Source of the DNA: Friedmanniella sp.
Lineage (GTDB): Bacteria > Actinomycetota > Actinomycetes > Propionibacteriales > Propionibacteriaceae
Length of the DNA stretch: 11,164 nucleotides
NCBI GenBank assembly: GCA_025964935.1
Contig: JAOPXW010000370.1
Span: forward strand, 1-11,164
Direction of reading: 5' to 3'
Shown: positions 1 to 5,904 of the stretch, one piece after another
Position numbering within the stretch: position 1 is the stretch's first letter
How the letters are laid out: every line of letters begins with the position of its first letter
The notes under the pieces: generated by a model
Database searches by the model: none
Told to the model about the DNA's origin: nothing
What the model saw: only the letters and a program-made list of their open reading frames with translations
Translations under genes and position numbers: made by a program

Positions 1-11
1 CGGTGCGGGGC

Positions 12-1046
12 TCAGGTGCGGGTGGTGAACCGCCCCTCGCGCCGGACACCGGTACGTCGCAGCTTGCGCTTCCGCCGCCGCGGCCAGAAGCCGGAGTGGG
101 CCGAGTCGGGCGGTTCCACCATGGCCCGGCGGGCCAGGTCGGCCGCGCCGATCAGTCCGGCGTCGTTGCGGAAGTGGGCCAGCTCGATCCGGGCCTCCTC
201 GCGGAACCCGCGCCCGGTCAGCGACCTGGAGAACGCCCGCTGGGCCGGCACCAGCAGCAGGTCACCGGCCGCACTCACGCCACCGCCGATCACCACCACC
301 TCCGGGTCCAGGGCCGCGGCCAGGTCGGCGATGCCGCGCCCCAGCCAGTAGCCGATGTCGGCCAGCAGCTCGACCGCGTTGGGCTCGCCGGCGATCGCGG
401 CAGCGGTGATCGCGGGTCCGGTGATCGCGTCGGGGTCGTTTCCGACCATCTCGGCCAGCCGGTAGGCCATCGGCGACTGGGTCCGGACCAGAGCCCGGGC
501 CTCCCGGACCAGCGCGTTGCCGGAGGCGTACTGCTCCCAGCAGCCCCGGTTCCCGCACTCGCACCAGTGGCCGTCGGGAACGCTGGTCATGTGGCCCCAT
601 TCCCCGGCCATCCCGTGCGTGCCGCGGAAGAGCTGGCCGTTCACCACCAGTCCCCCGCCGATGCCGGTCCCGAGGGTGATGCACACCATCACCGAGGAGC
701 CGCGGCCCGCGCCGAACCGGTACTCGGCCCAGGCGGCGGCGTTGGCGTCGTTGTCGACCAGAACCGGGATGTCGACGCGTTGGGACAGCTTGGCCTTCAG
801 CGGCTCGGAGCGCCAGGCCAGGTGGGGCGAGAACCGGACGACGGCCTGCTCGTTGTCGACCCAGCCGGCCGCGCCGATGCCCACCGCGTCGACCCGGTGC
901 CGACGCCGCAGCTGGGCGACCGCCCGGACGATCGCGTCCTCGACGGCCTGCGGGTCGTGGGACGGGGTGGGCTCGAGGATGCGCTCGAGGATGGCGCCCT
1001 GCTCGTCGACGACCCCCGCCGCCACCTTGGTGCCGCCGATGTCCAC
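12..1046 (-). CDS. glk: ROK-family glucokinase
   Basis: This is a ROK sugar kinase, most likely a cytoplasmic ATP-dependent glucokinase making glucose 6-phosphate. Visible from the GTG at 1046: phosphate-binding DIGGTK at residues 2-7; VDNDAN at 97-102 with the catalytic Asp at 100; LGTGIGGG at 125-132; EWGHM at 149-153 and the ROK zinc signature CECGNRGCWEQYASG from 162 (Cys162, Cys164, Cys169, with His152 as the likely fourth ligand); and IGGGVS at 253-258. The sequence closely recalls actinobacterial GlkA. The start is uncertain: the frame is open upstream and encodes the first-strand residues LSIG expected before VDIGG, but the only candidate there is a CTG at 1058, and no Shine-Dalgarno is seen. 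After about residue 310 there is a basic tail with a dozen Arg/Lys. It is the last gene of the minus-strand cluster, 68 nt after the SRPBCC gene. The stop lies 11 nt from the window edge. The substrate is inferred. Confidence 0.93.
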   Translation of the reverse strand: MDIGGTKVAAGVVDEQGAILERILEPTPSHDPQAVEDAIVRAVAQLRRRHRVDAVGIGAAGWVDNEQAVVRFSPHLAWRSEPLKAKLSQRVDIPVLVDNDANAAAWAEYRFGAGRGSSVMVCITLGTGIGGGLVVNGQLFRGTHGMAGEWGHMTSVPDGHWCECGNRGCWEQYASGNALVREARALVRTQSPMAYRLAEMVGNDPDAITGPAITAAAIAGEPNAVELLADIGYWLGRGIADLAAALDPEVVVIGGGVSAAGDLLLVPAQRAFSRSLTGRGFREEARIELAHFRNDAGLIGAADLARRAMVEPPDSAHSGFWPRRRKRKLRRTGVRREGRFTTRT

Positions 1047-1114
1047 CCCGATGCTCAGGCTGGGGGGCGGGGCGAGCCGCGTCGCCCGCCGGGGACCGGG
1101 GGCGGTCAGGCCGC

Positions 1115-1540
1115 TCAGCCTTCGACCCGCTTCTTGAGGCCCTTCAGCGCGCCGTCGATGATCGTCTTCTCGGCCTTGCGCTTGAACAGGCCGATCATGG
1201 GCATGTTGACGTCCACGGCCAGGGTGTAGGTGACCCGGGTGCCGCTTCCCTGCGGCCGGACCTCGTACGCGCCGTCCATCGTCTTCAGCAGGGTGCCCTC
1301 GACGAGCCGCCAGCGGACCGCGTCGGGGGCCCAGCCGTACGCCAGCACGTAGGTGTCCTTGACCAGCGCATGGTCCAGGACCATCCGGACGTGGTCGGGG
1401 CGGCCGTCGGCGGTGGTCAGGACCTCGGCACTGGTGATGGAGTCCACCCAGGCGGGATAGTCCTCGAAGTCGGCGATCACCGCCATCACCTCCGCGGGAG
1501 CCGCGGCGATGTCGATGCTTGCGCTCGTCTGGTCAGCCAC
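1115..1540 (-). CDS. SRPBCC (START-like, polyketide cyclase/dehydrase type) protein
   Basis: A 141-residue single-domain SRPBCC/Bet v1-like protein. Members bind hydrophobic ligands in a cavity between a curved sheet and a long C-terminal helix; the ligand here is unknown. The first strand and helix fall around residues 7-32 (EVMAVIADFEDYPAWV at 17-32), and the amphipathic C-terminal helix starts near residue 115 and ends GALKGLKKRVEG. From memory, it resembles M. tuberculosis Rv2185c (TB16.3), which lies in the same neighbourhood as pimB there. The GTG at 1540 is chosen because the family begins MADxT. Upstream lies TAGGGT then 6 nt then GTG, which could be the -10 of a leaderless transcript; AGGG could alternatively be a weak Shine-Dalgarno. 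It sits 110 nt after the mannosyltransferase and 68 nt before glucokinase. A role in handling envelope lipids is only inferred from its neighbours. Confidence 0.9.
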   Translation of the reverse strand: MADQTSASIDIAAAPAEVMAVIADFEDYPAWVDSITSAEVLTTADGRPDHVRMVLDHALVKDTYVLAYGWAPDAVRWRLVEGTLLKTMDGAYEVRPQGSGTRVTYTLAVDVNMPMIGLFKRKAEKTIIDGALKGLKKRVEG

Positions 1541-1546
1541 GGCAAC

Positions 1547-1552
1547 ACCCTA
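1547..1552 (-). promoter_or_regulatory. possible -10 (TAGGGT) of a leaderless transcript
   Basis: TAGGGT fits the actinobacterial TAnnnT -10 pattern. It ends exactly 6 nt before the GTG of the SRPBCC gene, the spacing of a leaderless start. No convincing -35 is seen. The 110-nt gap behind the mannosyltransferase leaves room for such a promoter. Confidence 0.35.
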
Positions 1553-1571
1553 CGCGGCTGCGCCGGTCCGG

Positions 1572-1588
1572 CGCCCGTCCCACGGGCG
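1572..1588. terminator. hairpin between the mannosyltransferase and SRPBCC genes
   Basis: CGCCCGT-CCC-ACGGGCG is a perfect 7-bp stem with a 3-nt loop in the 110-nt gap. There is no U-tract on either strand. It could be a weak terminator or attenuator that separates the SRPBCC and glucokinase genes from the upstream operon, or simply chance in GC-rich sequence. Confidence 0.25.
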
Positions 1589-1650
1589 ATCCCGTTCGGC
1601 CCCGCTCCGCCCCGGGCGACGGGCGTCCACCCCCCGGGGGCCCGTACGGC

Positions 1651-2793
1651 TCACGCGAGGGCGAGGGCCCGGCGGAGGGTCTGGCGGACCTGGGCCGACC
1701 CGAAGCGCTCGGCGACGTGGCGACGGCCGCGCTCCCCCATCCGGGCGGCCCGCTCGGGGTCGGCGAGGAGCTCACCCAGTCGCGCCGCCAGCCCGTCGTG
1801 GTCACCCGGCTCGACCACGAACCCGGTCTCGCCGTCCCGCACCGTCTCGGGCGCCCCACCGGAGCGCCCGGTCACCACGGGCAGACCGCAGGCCGCCGCC
1901 TCCAGCGCGGCCAGCCCCAGACCCTCGGGGTTCAACCCGGCGAAACGGGTCGCCACCGGCAGGGCGAACAACCGGGCCCGCTGCAGCTCCCCCAGCACGC
2001 CGTCCCGGGGCAGCACCCCGGTGAAGCGGACGGCCTCGGAGATCTCGAGACCGGCGGCCTGCCTCACCAGCGCCGACCGTTGGGGGCCGTCGCCGACGAG
2101 CACCAGCTCCGGTCGCGCCGAGCCGGCGGCTCGGGTGTCCTGCACCTGGGCCCACGCCCGCAGGAGCGTCCCGAAACCCTTCTGGGCGACGAACCGACCC
2201 ACGGCGACGCAGCGGACCGGTCCTTCCGCGCGGTCAGCCGCGGCGCCCGGCCGGAAGCGGTCGAGGTCGACCGGTGGAGTGAGCCGGACCAGCCGGGATC
2301 CGGCCTGCGGGCTCAGCGCCGGGCGGATCCGGGCGGTGGTGAAGTCGGAGATGGTGCTCAGGTGGTCGCAGCCGTCCCCGATCCGGCGCAGGGCCTGCCG
2401 AGCCCCGGGGACCCGGGCCCACCAGATCTCATGGCCGTGGGTGAGCCCCAGGAGGTGGCGGGCCCCGGCGGCGCGCAACGCCGGCGCCAGCAGCCCGAGG
2501 GGGGCGGCGGCCCCGAAGACGACCCGGCTCGCCCCGGTCTCGCGCAGCAGCGCCGCGGCCCGGCGGGCCACCGACGGGGTGGGCAGCAGCAGGGAGCCGC
2601 CGCCGCGGCCCGAGTGCCGCACCACCCGGTAGCCCCGGTCGACGTCGGTCCGGTCGGCCCCGGGCGGCCCCGAGGTGAGGACGACCACGTCGTGGTCCAG
2701 CAGCTCACACAGGTCCGCGACGAAGGACTCGATCCCCCCCACCCGGGGCGGGAAGTCGTTGGTGACGACGAGCGTGGTGCGCACCTCAGCCAC
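1651..2793 (-). CDS. pimB: GT4 glycosyltransferase, PimB-like mannosyltransferase
   Basis: A 380-residue GT-B fold glycosyltransferase of family GT4. It is most likely the GDP-mannose-dependent alpha-mannosyltransferase that adds the second mannose to phosphatidylinositol monomannoside on the cytoplasmic face of the membrane. Visible: TNDFPPRVGGIESF at 11-24 (acceptor-side Gly loop), VVFGAAAPLGLLAP at 91-104, THGHE at 118-122, GRFVAQKG at 199-206 (Arg200 and Lys205, donor phosphate), the EX7E pair Glu290 and Glu298, and SGGAPETV at 311-318. Several of these blocks match my memory of M. tuberculosis PimB' (Rv2188c) nearly word for word. The GTG at 2793 overlaps the end of the lipoprotein gene by 8 nt, implying translational coupling; a GTG at 2784 is a possible alternative. 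The nearby NlpC/P60 hydrolase fits an envelope locus. The exact acceptor is inferred; other phosphatidylinositol or trehalose mannosyltransferases are the alternative. Confidence 0.88.
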   Translation of the reverse strand: MAEVRTTLVVTNDFPPRVGGIESFVADLCELLDHDVVVLTSGPPGADRTDVDRGYRVVRHSGRGGGSLLLPTPSVARRAAALLRETGASRVVFGAAAPLGLLAPALRAAGARHLLGLTHGHEIWWARVPGARQALRRIGDGCDHLSTISDFTTARIRPALSPQAGSRLVRLTPPVDLDRFRPGAAADRAEGPVRCVAVGRFVAQKGFGTLLRAWAQVQDTRAAGSARPELVLVGDGPQRSALVRQAAGLEISEAVRFTGVLPRDGVLGELQRARLFALPVATRFAGLNPEGLGLAALEAAACGLPVVTGRSGGAPETVRDGETGFVVEPGDHDGLAARLGELLADPERAARMGERGRRHVAERFGSAQVRQTLRRALALA

Positions 2794-4117
2794 GGGCGGC
2801 CCGTCGGGTGAGATCGCGGCGCCAGCCCGCGGTCAGCTCGGCCGGGGTCAGTCGCAGCGCGGAGGCCGTGGCCTGGGCCAGGGGTCGGCCGGCGTCGAGC
2901 TCGGCGTACAGCCTGCCGAGCCGGGCCGGGGAGGTGCGCGCCACGAAGCGGCACAGCGACCACGCCTCCGCGTACGCCAGGTCGAGCCCCGCACCCCCGA
3001 CCCGGAAGTCGTCGTCGGTGGGGAGCGCGCGCGGCGCCCCGGCGGTCCGCACCCGGCTCAGCAGGAGCTCGTCCTGGGCCGGCTGCTGGTCGGGGTGGGC
3101 CGCCAGCGCGACGTCCTCGGCGAGACCCTCGACCGCCCACCGGGGCGCGGGGGAGGTGGCGGAGCGGGTGGCCACGTGGACCAGCTCGTGGGTCAGGACG
3201 AGCCCCAGGCCGCCAGCGGTCAGCCGGCTGGCCGCCTCGGGATTGACGATCACCCGGACCGCCGAGCCGGCCGGGCCCTCGGGCCGGGTGACGGCGGCGA
3301 TCGAGGCGTAGCCATCCGTCGGGACCGCGCCCAGCACGGCGCCGAAGTCGGCGGGGCTGGCCGGGACCTCCAGCACGAGCTGCCCGGTCCGCCGGGTGAC
3401 CACCCCCCGGGGCAGCCGCGTCCGCACCTGGGTCGCCGCCGACGCGGCCCGGCTCGCCCACTGGGCCGCGGTCTGTCCGGCTCCGACCACGACGGTGACG
3501 TCGGACCGGGTCAGGCTGGTGACCGGGCCCACCCACCACAGGGGCTGAGCCGCCGCGTCGCCCCGGTCGATGGTGCCCGCCAGCCGGACATCGCCGGTGC
3601 CGCCGCTGCCGCCGCCCTCGGCGCCCACGGCGCCCACGAAGGTGAGCCAGACGGTCTGCCGGGCCGGGGCCGTCTCACCCTGCAGCCGCCAGGAGAGCGT
3701 GGCGCGGGCCGCCCAGGCGTCGGGTCCGAGCCGTGCGCGGCGGTCCGGGGTGAGCTGGGCCTGCCGACCGTCGAACCGGACCGACAGGTCCGCCCAGGGC
3801 AGGCTCGCCAGGTTGTCGAAGAGCATCCGCGCCCGGTCGGCGAAGGCCGGGTCGCGGGGGCTGAGCAGGGTGTCGAAGGCGGCCCGGTCGCGGCCGCGAC
3901 CGTGGTCGAGGAGGGCGCTGACCAGCCCCTGGGCGGCCCGCTGCTGCGCGGTCGTCAGCGGCGTGGTCGCCGAGCCGGACGTCGACGCCGGGCTGGACGG
4001 GGAGGTCGCGGGAGGGAGCGGGGCGGTCGGACGGGGCGAGCAGCCGACCGCCGCCATGGGCAGGGTCAGCGCCAGCAGGATCGGGGCGACGCCTCGACAC
4101 CGGACACGGGGGCGCAC
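2786..4117 (-). CDS. secreted lipoprotein with a gluzincin-type HExxH metallopeptidase domain
   Basis: A 443-residue exported protein of unknown substrate. Residues 1-26 form a signal peptide with a basic N-region, a hydrophobic core and a lipobox-like AVGC; Cys26 would be lipidated. A Pro/Ser/Thr-rich linker follows to about residue 58. Residues 60-215 look like a mixed domain with no motif I know. The C-terminal part has HELVH at 310-314 followed 16 residues later by WAVEGLAED, with Glu330 as the likely third zinc ligand. This is the gluzincin (peptidase MA-like) arrangement. The GTG at 4117 is chosen because it gives the full signal peptide; GGGGAG lies 11 nt upstream. It is 32 nt after the NlpC/P60 gene and overlaps the mannosyltransferase by 8 nt. 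A role in envelope protein turnover is inferred. Similar proteins occur between nlpC and pimB in other actinobacteria, as I recall. Confidence 0.82.
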   Translation of the reverse strand: MRPRVRCRGVAPILLALTLPMAAVGCSPRPTAPLPPATSPSSPASTSGSATTPLTTAQQRAAQGLVSALLDHGRGRDRAAFDTLLSPRDPAFADRARMLFDNLASLPWADLSVRFDGRQAQLTPDRRARLGPDAWAARATLSWRLQGETAPARQTVWLTFVGAVGAEGGGSGGTGDVRLAGTIDRGDAAAQPLWWVGPVTSLTRSDVTVVVGAGQTAAQWASRAASAATQVRTRLPRGVVTRRTGQLVLEVPASPADFGAVLGAVPTDGYASIAAVTRPEGPAGSAVRVIVNPEAASRLTAGGLGLVLTHELVHVATRSATSPAPRWAVEGLAEDVALAAHPDQQPAQDELLLSRVRTAGAPRALPTDDDFRVGGAGLDLAYAEAWSLCRFVARTSPARLGRLYAELDAGRPLAQATASALRLTPAELTAGWRRDLTRRAARG

Positions 4118-4149
4118 GGGGCCGGGTGCTCCCCGCCGGGGGGTGGGGA

Positions 4150-5313
4150 TCAGCCCGGTCGGCGGGCGCCGGCGAACGGCATGTAGGACATCTTGATGTA
4201 CTCGACCGAACGGCCGGTCCGCGGCGCGTGCAGGATCATCCCGTTGCCGGCGTACAGACCGACGTGCGAGGGGTTGGCGCTGTCGTAGAAGAACACCAGG
4301 TCCCCGGGCTGCAGGTCGGACTGGGCGACCGCCCGGCCGTCGTGGCTCTGCGCCTGCGAGGTCCGGGAGATGCTGACCCCGGCGGACCGCCAGGCCGCGC
4401 CGGTCAGACCCGAGCAGTCGTACGCGTCCGGCCCGGTGGCCCCGAACCGGTACGGCTTGCCGAGCTGCGTCTTGGCCCAGGCGAGCGCCTGCGCGCCCTT
4501 GTTGCTGGACGGCGGGGTGTCGGCGGCGGGGGTGGTCGGGGTCGTGGTGGTCGTGGTCGTGGTGGATCTGGTCGAGGTGGTCTTCGCCTCAGCCGCGGCC
4601 TTGGCCTCGGCGGCGTCCCGGGCCTCCTGCGCGGCGATCAGCTGACGCTGCTTCTCGGTCAGCTTGGCGAGCATGGCCTTGGAGTCGGCCACCTTCGCCT
4701 CCGACGCAGCGCGCAGCTGTTTGAGCTGGGTCTCCTGCGCCTGCAGAGCGGTCAGGTCCGAGGCGGCCGACTGCTCGAGCGCGGACAGCCCCGCCTGCTG
4801 CTGCTGGAAGTCCTGCAGCACGGAGTTCTGGTTCTCGCTGATCTTCTCGACCGTGGAGATCTGGCTGAGGAAGCCCTCGGCGTCCTGGGTCACGACCAGC
4901 TGCGCGGCGGTGTCCAGGTTGCGGTTCTGGAACTGGGCCAGGGCGGCCTGCCCGACCTGGCGCTTGATCTTGTCCACCTTGGCCGACTGCTGCTGGGTGT
5001 CCAGCTGCTTCTGCTTCAGCTTCGCTCGGTTCTCGGCGATCTGCTCGGCCACGCCGGCGTACTGCTGGTCGATCGCGGCCGCGTCGATCTGCAGCTGCTC
5101 GATCTGGGCCTTGGCGTCGGCCACGGTCACCGGCGGCTCGGCGGCGGCGGGGAGCGTGGACGGGGCGACGAAGGCGGCGGTGGCGAGCGCGGTGGAGGCG
5201 ATGCCGTACGCAATGGAGCGGATCGCCCGGACGCGCCAGACCTGACGCTGACCGCCACGCACCCTGGCGTCGACTCCCTCAGCGTTCACAGCCCTGTCCG
5301 TCCCTGCACTCAC
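4150..5313 (-). CDS. secreted coiled-coil NlpC/P60 peptidoglycan endopeptidase
   Basis: A 387-residue exported cell-wall hydrolase, probably a D,L-endopeptidase cutting peptidoglycan stem peptides during division or growth. A long N-region leads to a hydrophobic signal core at about 33-48 and a PAAA|EPP cleavage site near 58. A Gln-rich coiled coil spans about 62-240, then a Thr-rich linker at 245-262, then NlpC/P60 from 275. Catalytic Cys300 lies in YDCSG, His350 in SHVGLYAG, and the third residue is His362 in LHAPRTG. The coiled coil before the catalytic domain is the RipC/Rv2190c and FtsEX-activated hydrolase layout. I chose the GTG at 5313 because GAGAGGA lies 8 nt upstream; in-frame GTG codons at 5340 and 5388 would give longer forms, and 5388 overlaps the proposed leader. 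It heads the minus-strand envelope operon, behind a long leader and a strong promoter. Confidence 0.93.
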   Translation of the reverse strand: MSAGTDRAVNAEGVDARVRGGQRQVWRVRAIRSIAYGIASTALATAAFVAPSTLPAAAEPPVTVADAKAQIEQLQIDAAAIDQQYAGVAEQIAENRAKLKQKQLDTQQQSAKVDKIKRQVGQAALAQFQNRNLDTAAQLVVTQDAEGFLSQISTVEKISENQNSVLQDFQQQQAGLSALEQSAASDLTALQAQETQLKQLRAASEAKVADSKAMLAKLTEKQRQLIAAQEARDAAEAKAAAEAKTTSTRSTTTTTTTTPTTPAADTPPSSNKGAQALAWAKTQLGKPYRFGATGPDAYDCSGLTGAAWRSAGVSISRTSQAQSHDGRAVAQSDLQPGDLVFFYDSANPSHVGLYAGNGMILHAPRTGRSVEYIKMSYMPFAGARRPG

Positions 5314-5478
5314 GCAGCCGGTCCTCTCGTTGTTGCTCACCTGCCCCACGGGCACTCCGCGGTCGGCTCGTCGCTCCCAGCTCGGCAACAGCCCCCCTGA
5401 GGGAGAGGACCACGGCGAGCCGTCGGGACGGCGAACGTGTTGCGGAACGATGACATGGTTGTCAGGGCCCGAAACGGT
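5314..5478 (-). promoter_or_regulatory. structured 5' leader of the NlpC/P60 operon with an anti-Shine-Dalgarno
   Basis: The inferred leader is about 165 nt. The Shine-Dalgarno region GAGAGGACC (5320-5328) has an exact 9-nt complement, GGUCCUCUC (5403-5411). Nested inside, UGUUGC (5385-5390) pairs with GCAACA (5331-5336), so one long hairpin would hide the ribosome site. The upstream arm can instead fold locally as CUCUCCC-UCA-GGGGGG (about 5392-5405), which would free the Shine-Dalgarno. A separate hairpin, GCCGU-CCCG-ACGGC, lies at 5419-5432. This is the layout of a translational riboswitch or attenuator. NlpC/P60 genes in actinobacteria often carry the c-di-AMP (ydaO) riboswitch, but I cannot match that consensus here. 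The pairing is seen in the sequence; the switching is inferred. Confidence 0.5.
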
Positions 5479-5485
5479 GAACCTC

Positions 5486-5514
5486 AGGTTAGGTCACGAT
5501 TTGGTCACTGGCAA
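5486..5514 (-). promoter_or_regulatory. sigma-70-type promoter of the NlpC/P60 operon
   Basis: On the minus strand TTGCCA (5509-5514) is followed by exactly 17 nt and TAACCT (5486-5491). This fits the TTGACA and TAnnnT consensus of the principal actinobacterial sigma factor. Transcription should begin near 5478, giving a leader of about 165 nt. It is the best -35/-10 pair I can see in the window. Confidence 0.6.
5492..5508 (-). promoter_or_regulatory. GTGACC direct repeat in the promoter spacer, MtrA-box-like
   Basis: The 17-nt spacer of the promoter is exactly GTGACC-AAATC-GTGACC. The two half-sites are 11 bp apart, one helical turn, as for OmpR-family response regulators. It fits GTNAC-N6-GTNAC, which I recall as the MtrA site in Streptomyces. 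MtrA controls cell-wall hydrolase genes, including nlpC in Corynebacterium. A regulator bound between -35 and -10 would be expected to repress. A partial palindrome, AACCTCAGGTT (5480-5490), overlaps the -10. Confidence 0.5.
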
Positions 5515-5585
5515 ACCCGCCCGGAGAGCCCCATGCGCCCCAGCTCACTTCAGGATATGACGTCCGGGCGCTCCCCGCACGAGGT

Positions 5586-5822
5586 TCAGGCGTAGTCCTG
5601 CCACGAGAGGGTGCCCTGGACCGCGGCCCCCCGCCGCGCCCCGGGCACCAGACGCAGGGGCGGGACGAGGCCGGAGTCCGCCAGCGCCTCGAGCGCCGCC
5701 CGCTCGTCGCCGTCCAGGTCGACGCCACGCTGCGGCGCCCCCAGCAGCACGCTGATGACACAGTCCTCGCAGCTCGGCCCCTGGGCGACACAGCTGTTGC
5801 AGTCCACATGCAGCACGTTCAT
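5586..5822 (-). CDS. small Cys-rich actinobacterial protein (CX2CX6CX2C)
   Basis: A 78-residue protein of unknown function. Its N-terminal third has Cys8, Cys11, Cys18 and Cys21 (CNSCVAQGPSCEDCVIS), a probable zinc- or iron-binding knuckle. The middle is acidic (DLDGDERAAL, about 36-45) and the rest has no motif I recognise. I recall similar small proteins as conserved hypotheticals in many actinobacteria. The ATG at 5822 is well supported: AGAGGAG lies about 6 nt upstream. It is read in the same direction as the NlpC/P60 gene but stops 272 nt before it, and that gene has its own promoter. It is divergent from the methyltransferase across 82 nt. A redox-sensing or metal-binding role would be inference only. 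Confidence 0.82.
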   Translation of the reverse strand: MNVLHVDCNSCVAQGPSCEDCVISVLLGAPQRGVDLDGDERAALEALADSGLVPPLRLVPGARRGAAVQGTLSWQDYA

Positions 5823-5904
5823 CTCGACTCCTCTTGACCTGCTCGCGACCGGCGTACCCGACCCACGTGCCTACCGTGACCGACGGGTCTGACAGTTTCG
5901 AGCC
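5823..5904. promoter_or_regulatory. divergent intergenic region between the Cys-rich protein and methyltransferase genes
   Basis: These 82 nt must drive the minus-strand Cys-rich gene and the plus-strand methyltransferase. On the plus strand TACCGT (5872-5877) fits a TAnnnT -10, without a good -35. A CACGTG palindrome lies at 5864-5869. On the minus strand I see only the strong Shine-Dalgarno and no clear promoter. Confidence 0.3.

Noticed and set aside
1370..4186. Long plus-strand open frames (up to about 500 codons) over the mannosyltransferase and lipoprotein genes
   Set aside because: They are antisense shadows of real minus-strand genes in GC-rich DNA, with no domain motifs and with Arg/Pro/Gly-rich translations.
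4528..4581. GTGGTC-rich simple repeat as a possible phase-variable tract
   Set aside because: It encodes the Thr-rich linker of the NlpC/P60 protein with mixed codons, so the DNA repeat is imperfect and in-frame.
4126..5400. A 424-codon plus-strand open frame over the NlpC/P60 gene, rich in Leu, Gly and Val
   Set aside because: It is the reverse complement of the coiled-coil and Thr-rich linker; the minus strand carries signal peptide, coiled coil and a full catalytic triad.
5314..5478. Calling the hydrolase leader a c-di-AMP (ydaO-yuaA) riboswitch
   Set aside because: Leader length and gene type fit, but I could not find the conserved blocks, such as GGGUGAAUC or the CCGACAGCUNACCUCGUAGGC-like end, in order. 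A covariance-model scan is needed.
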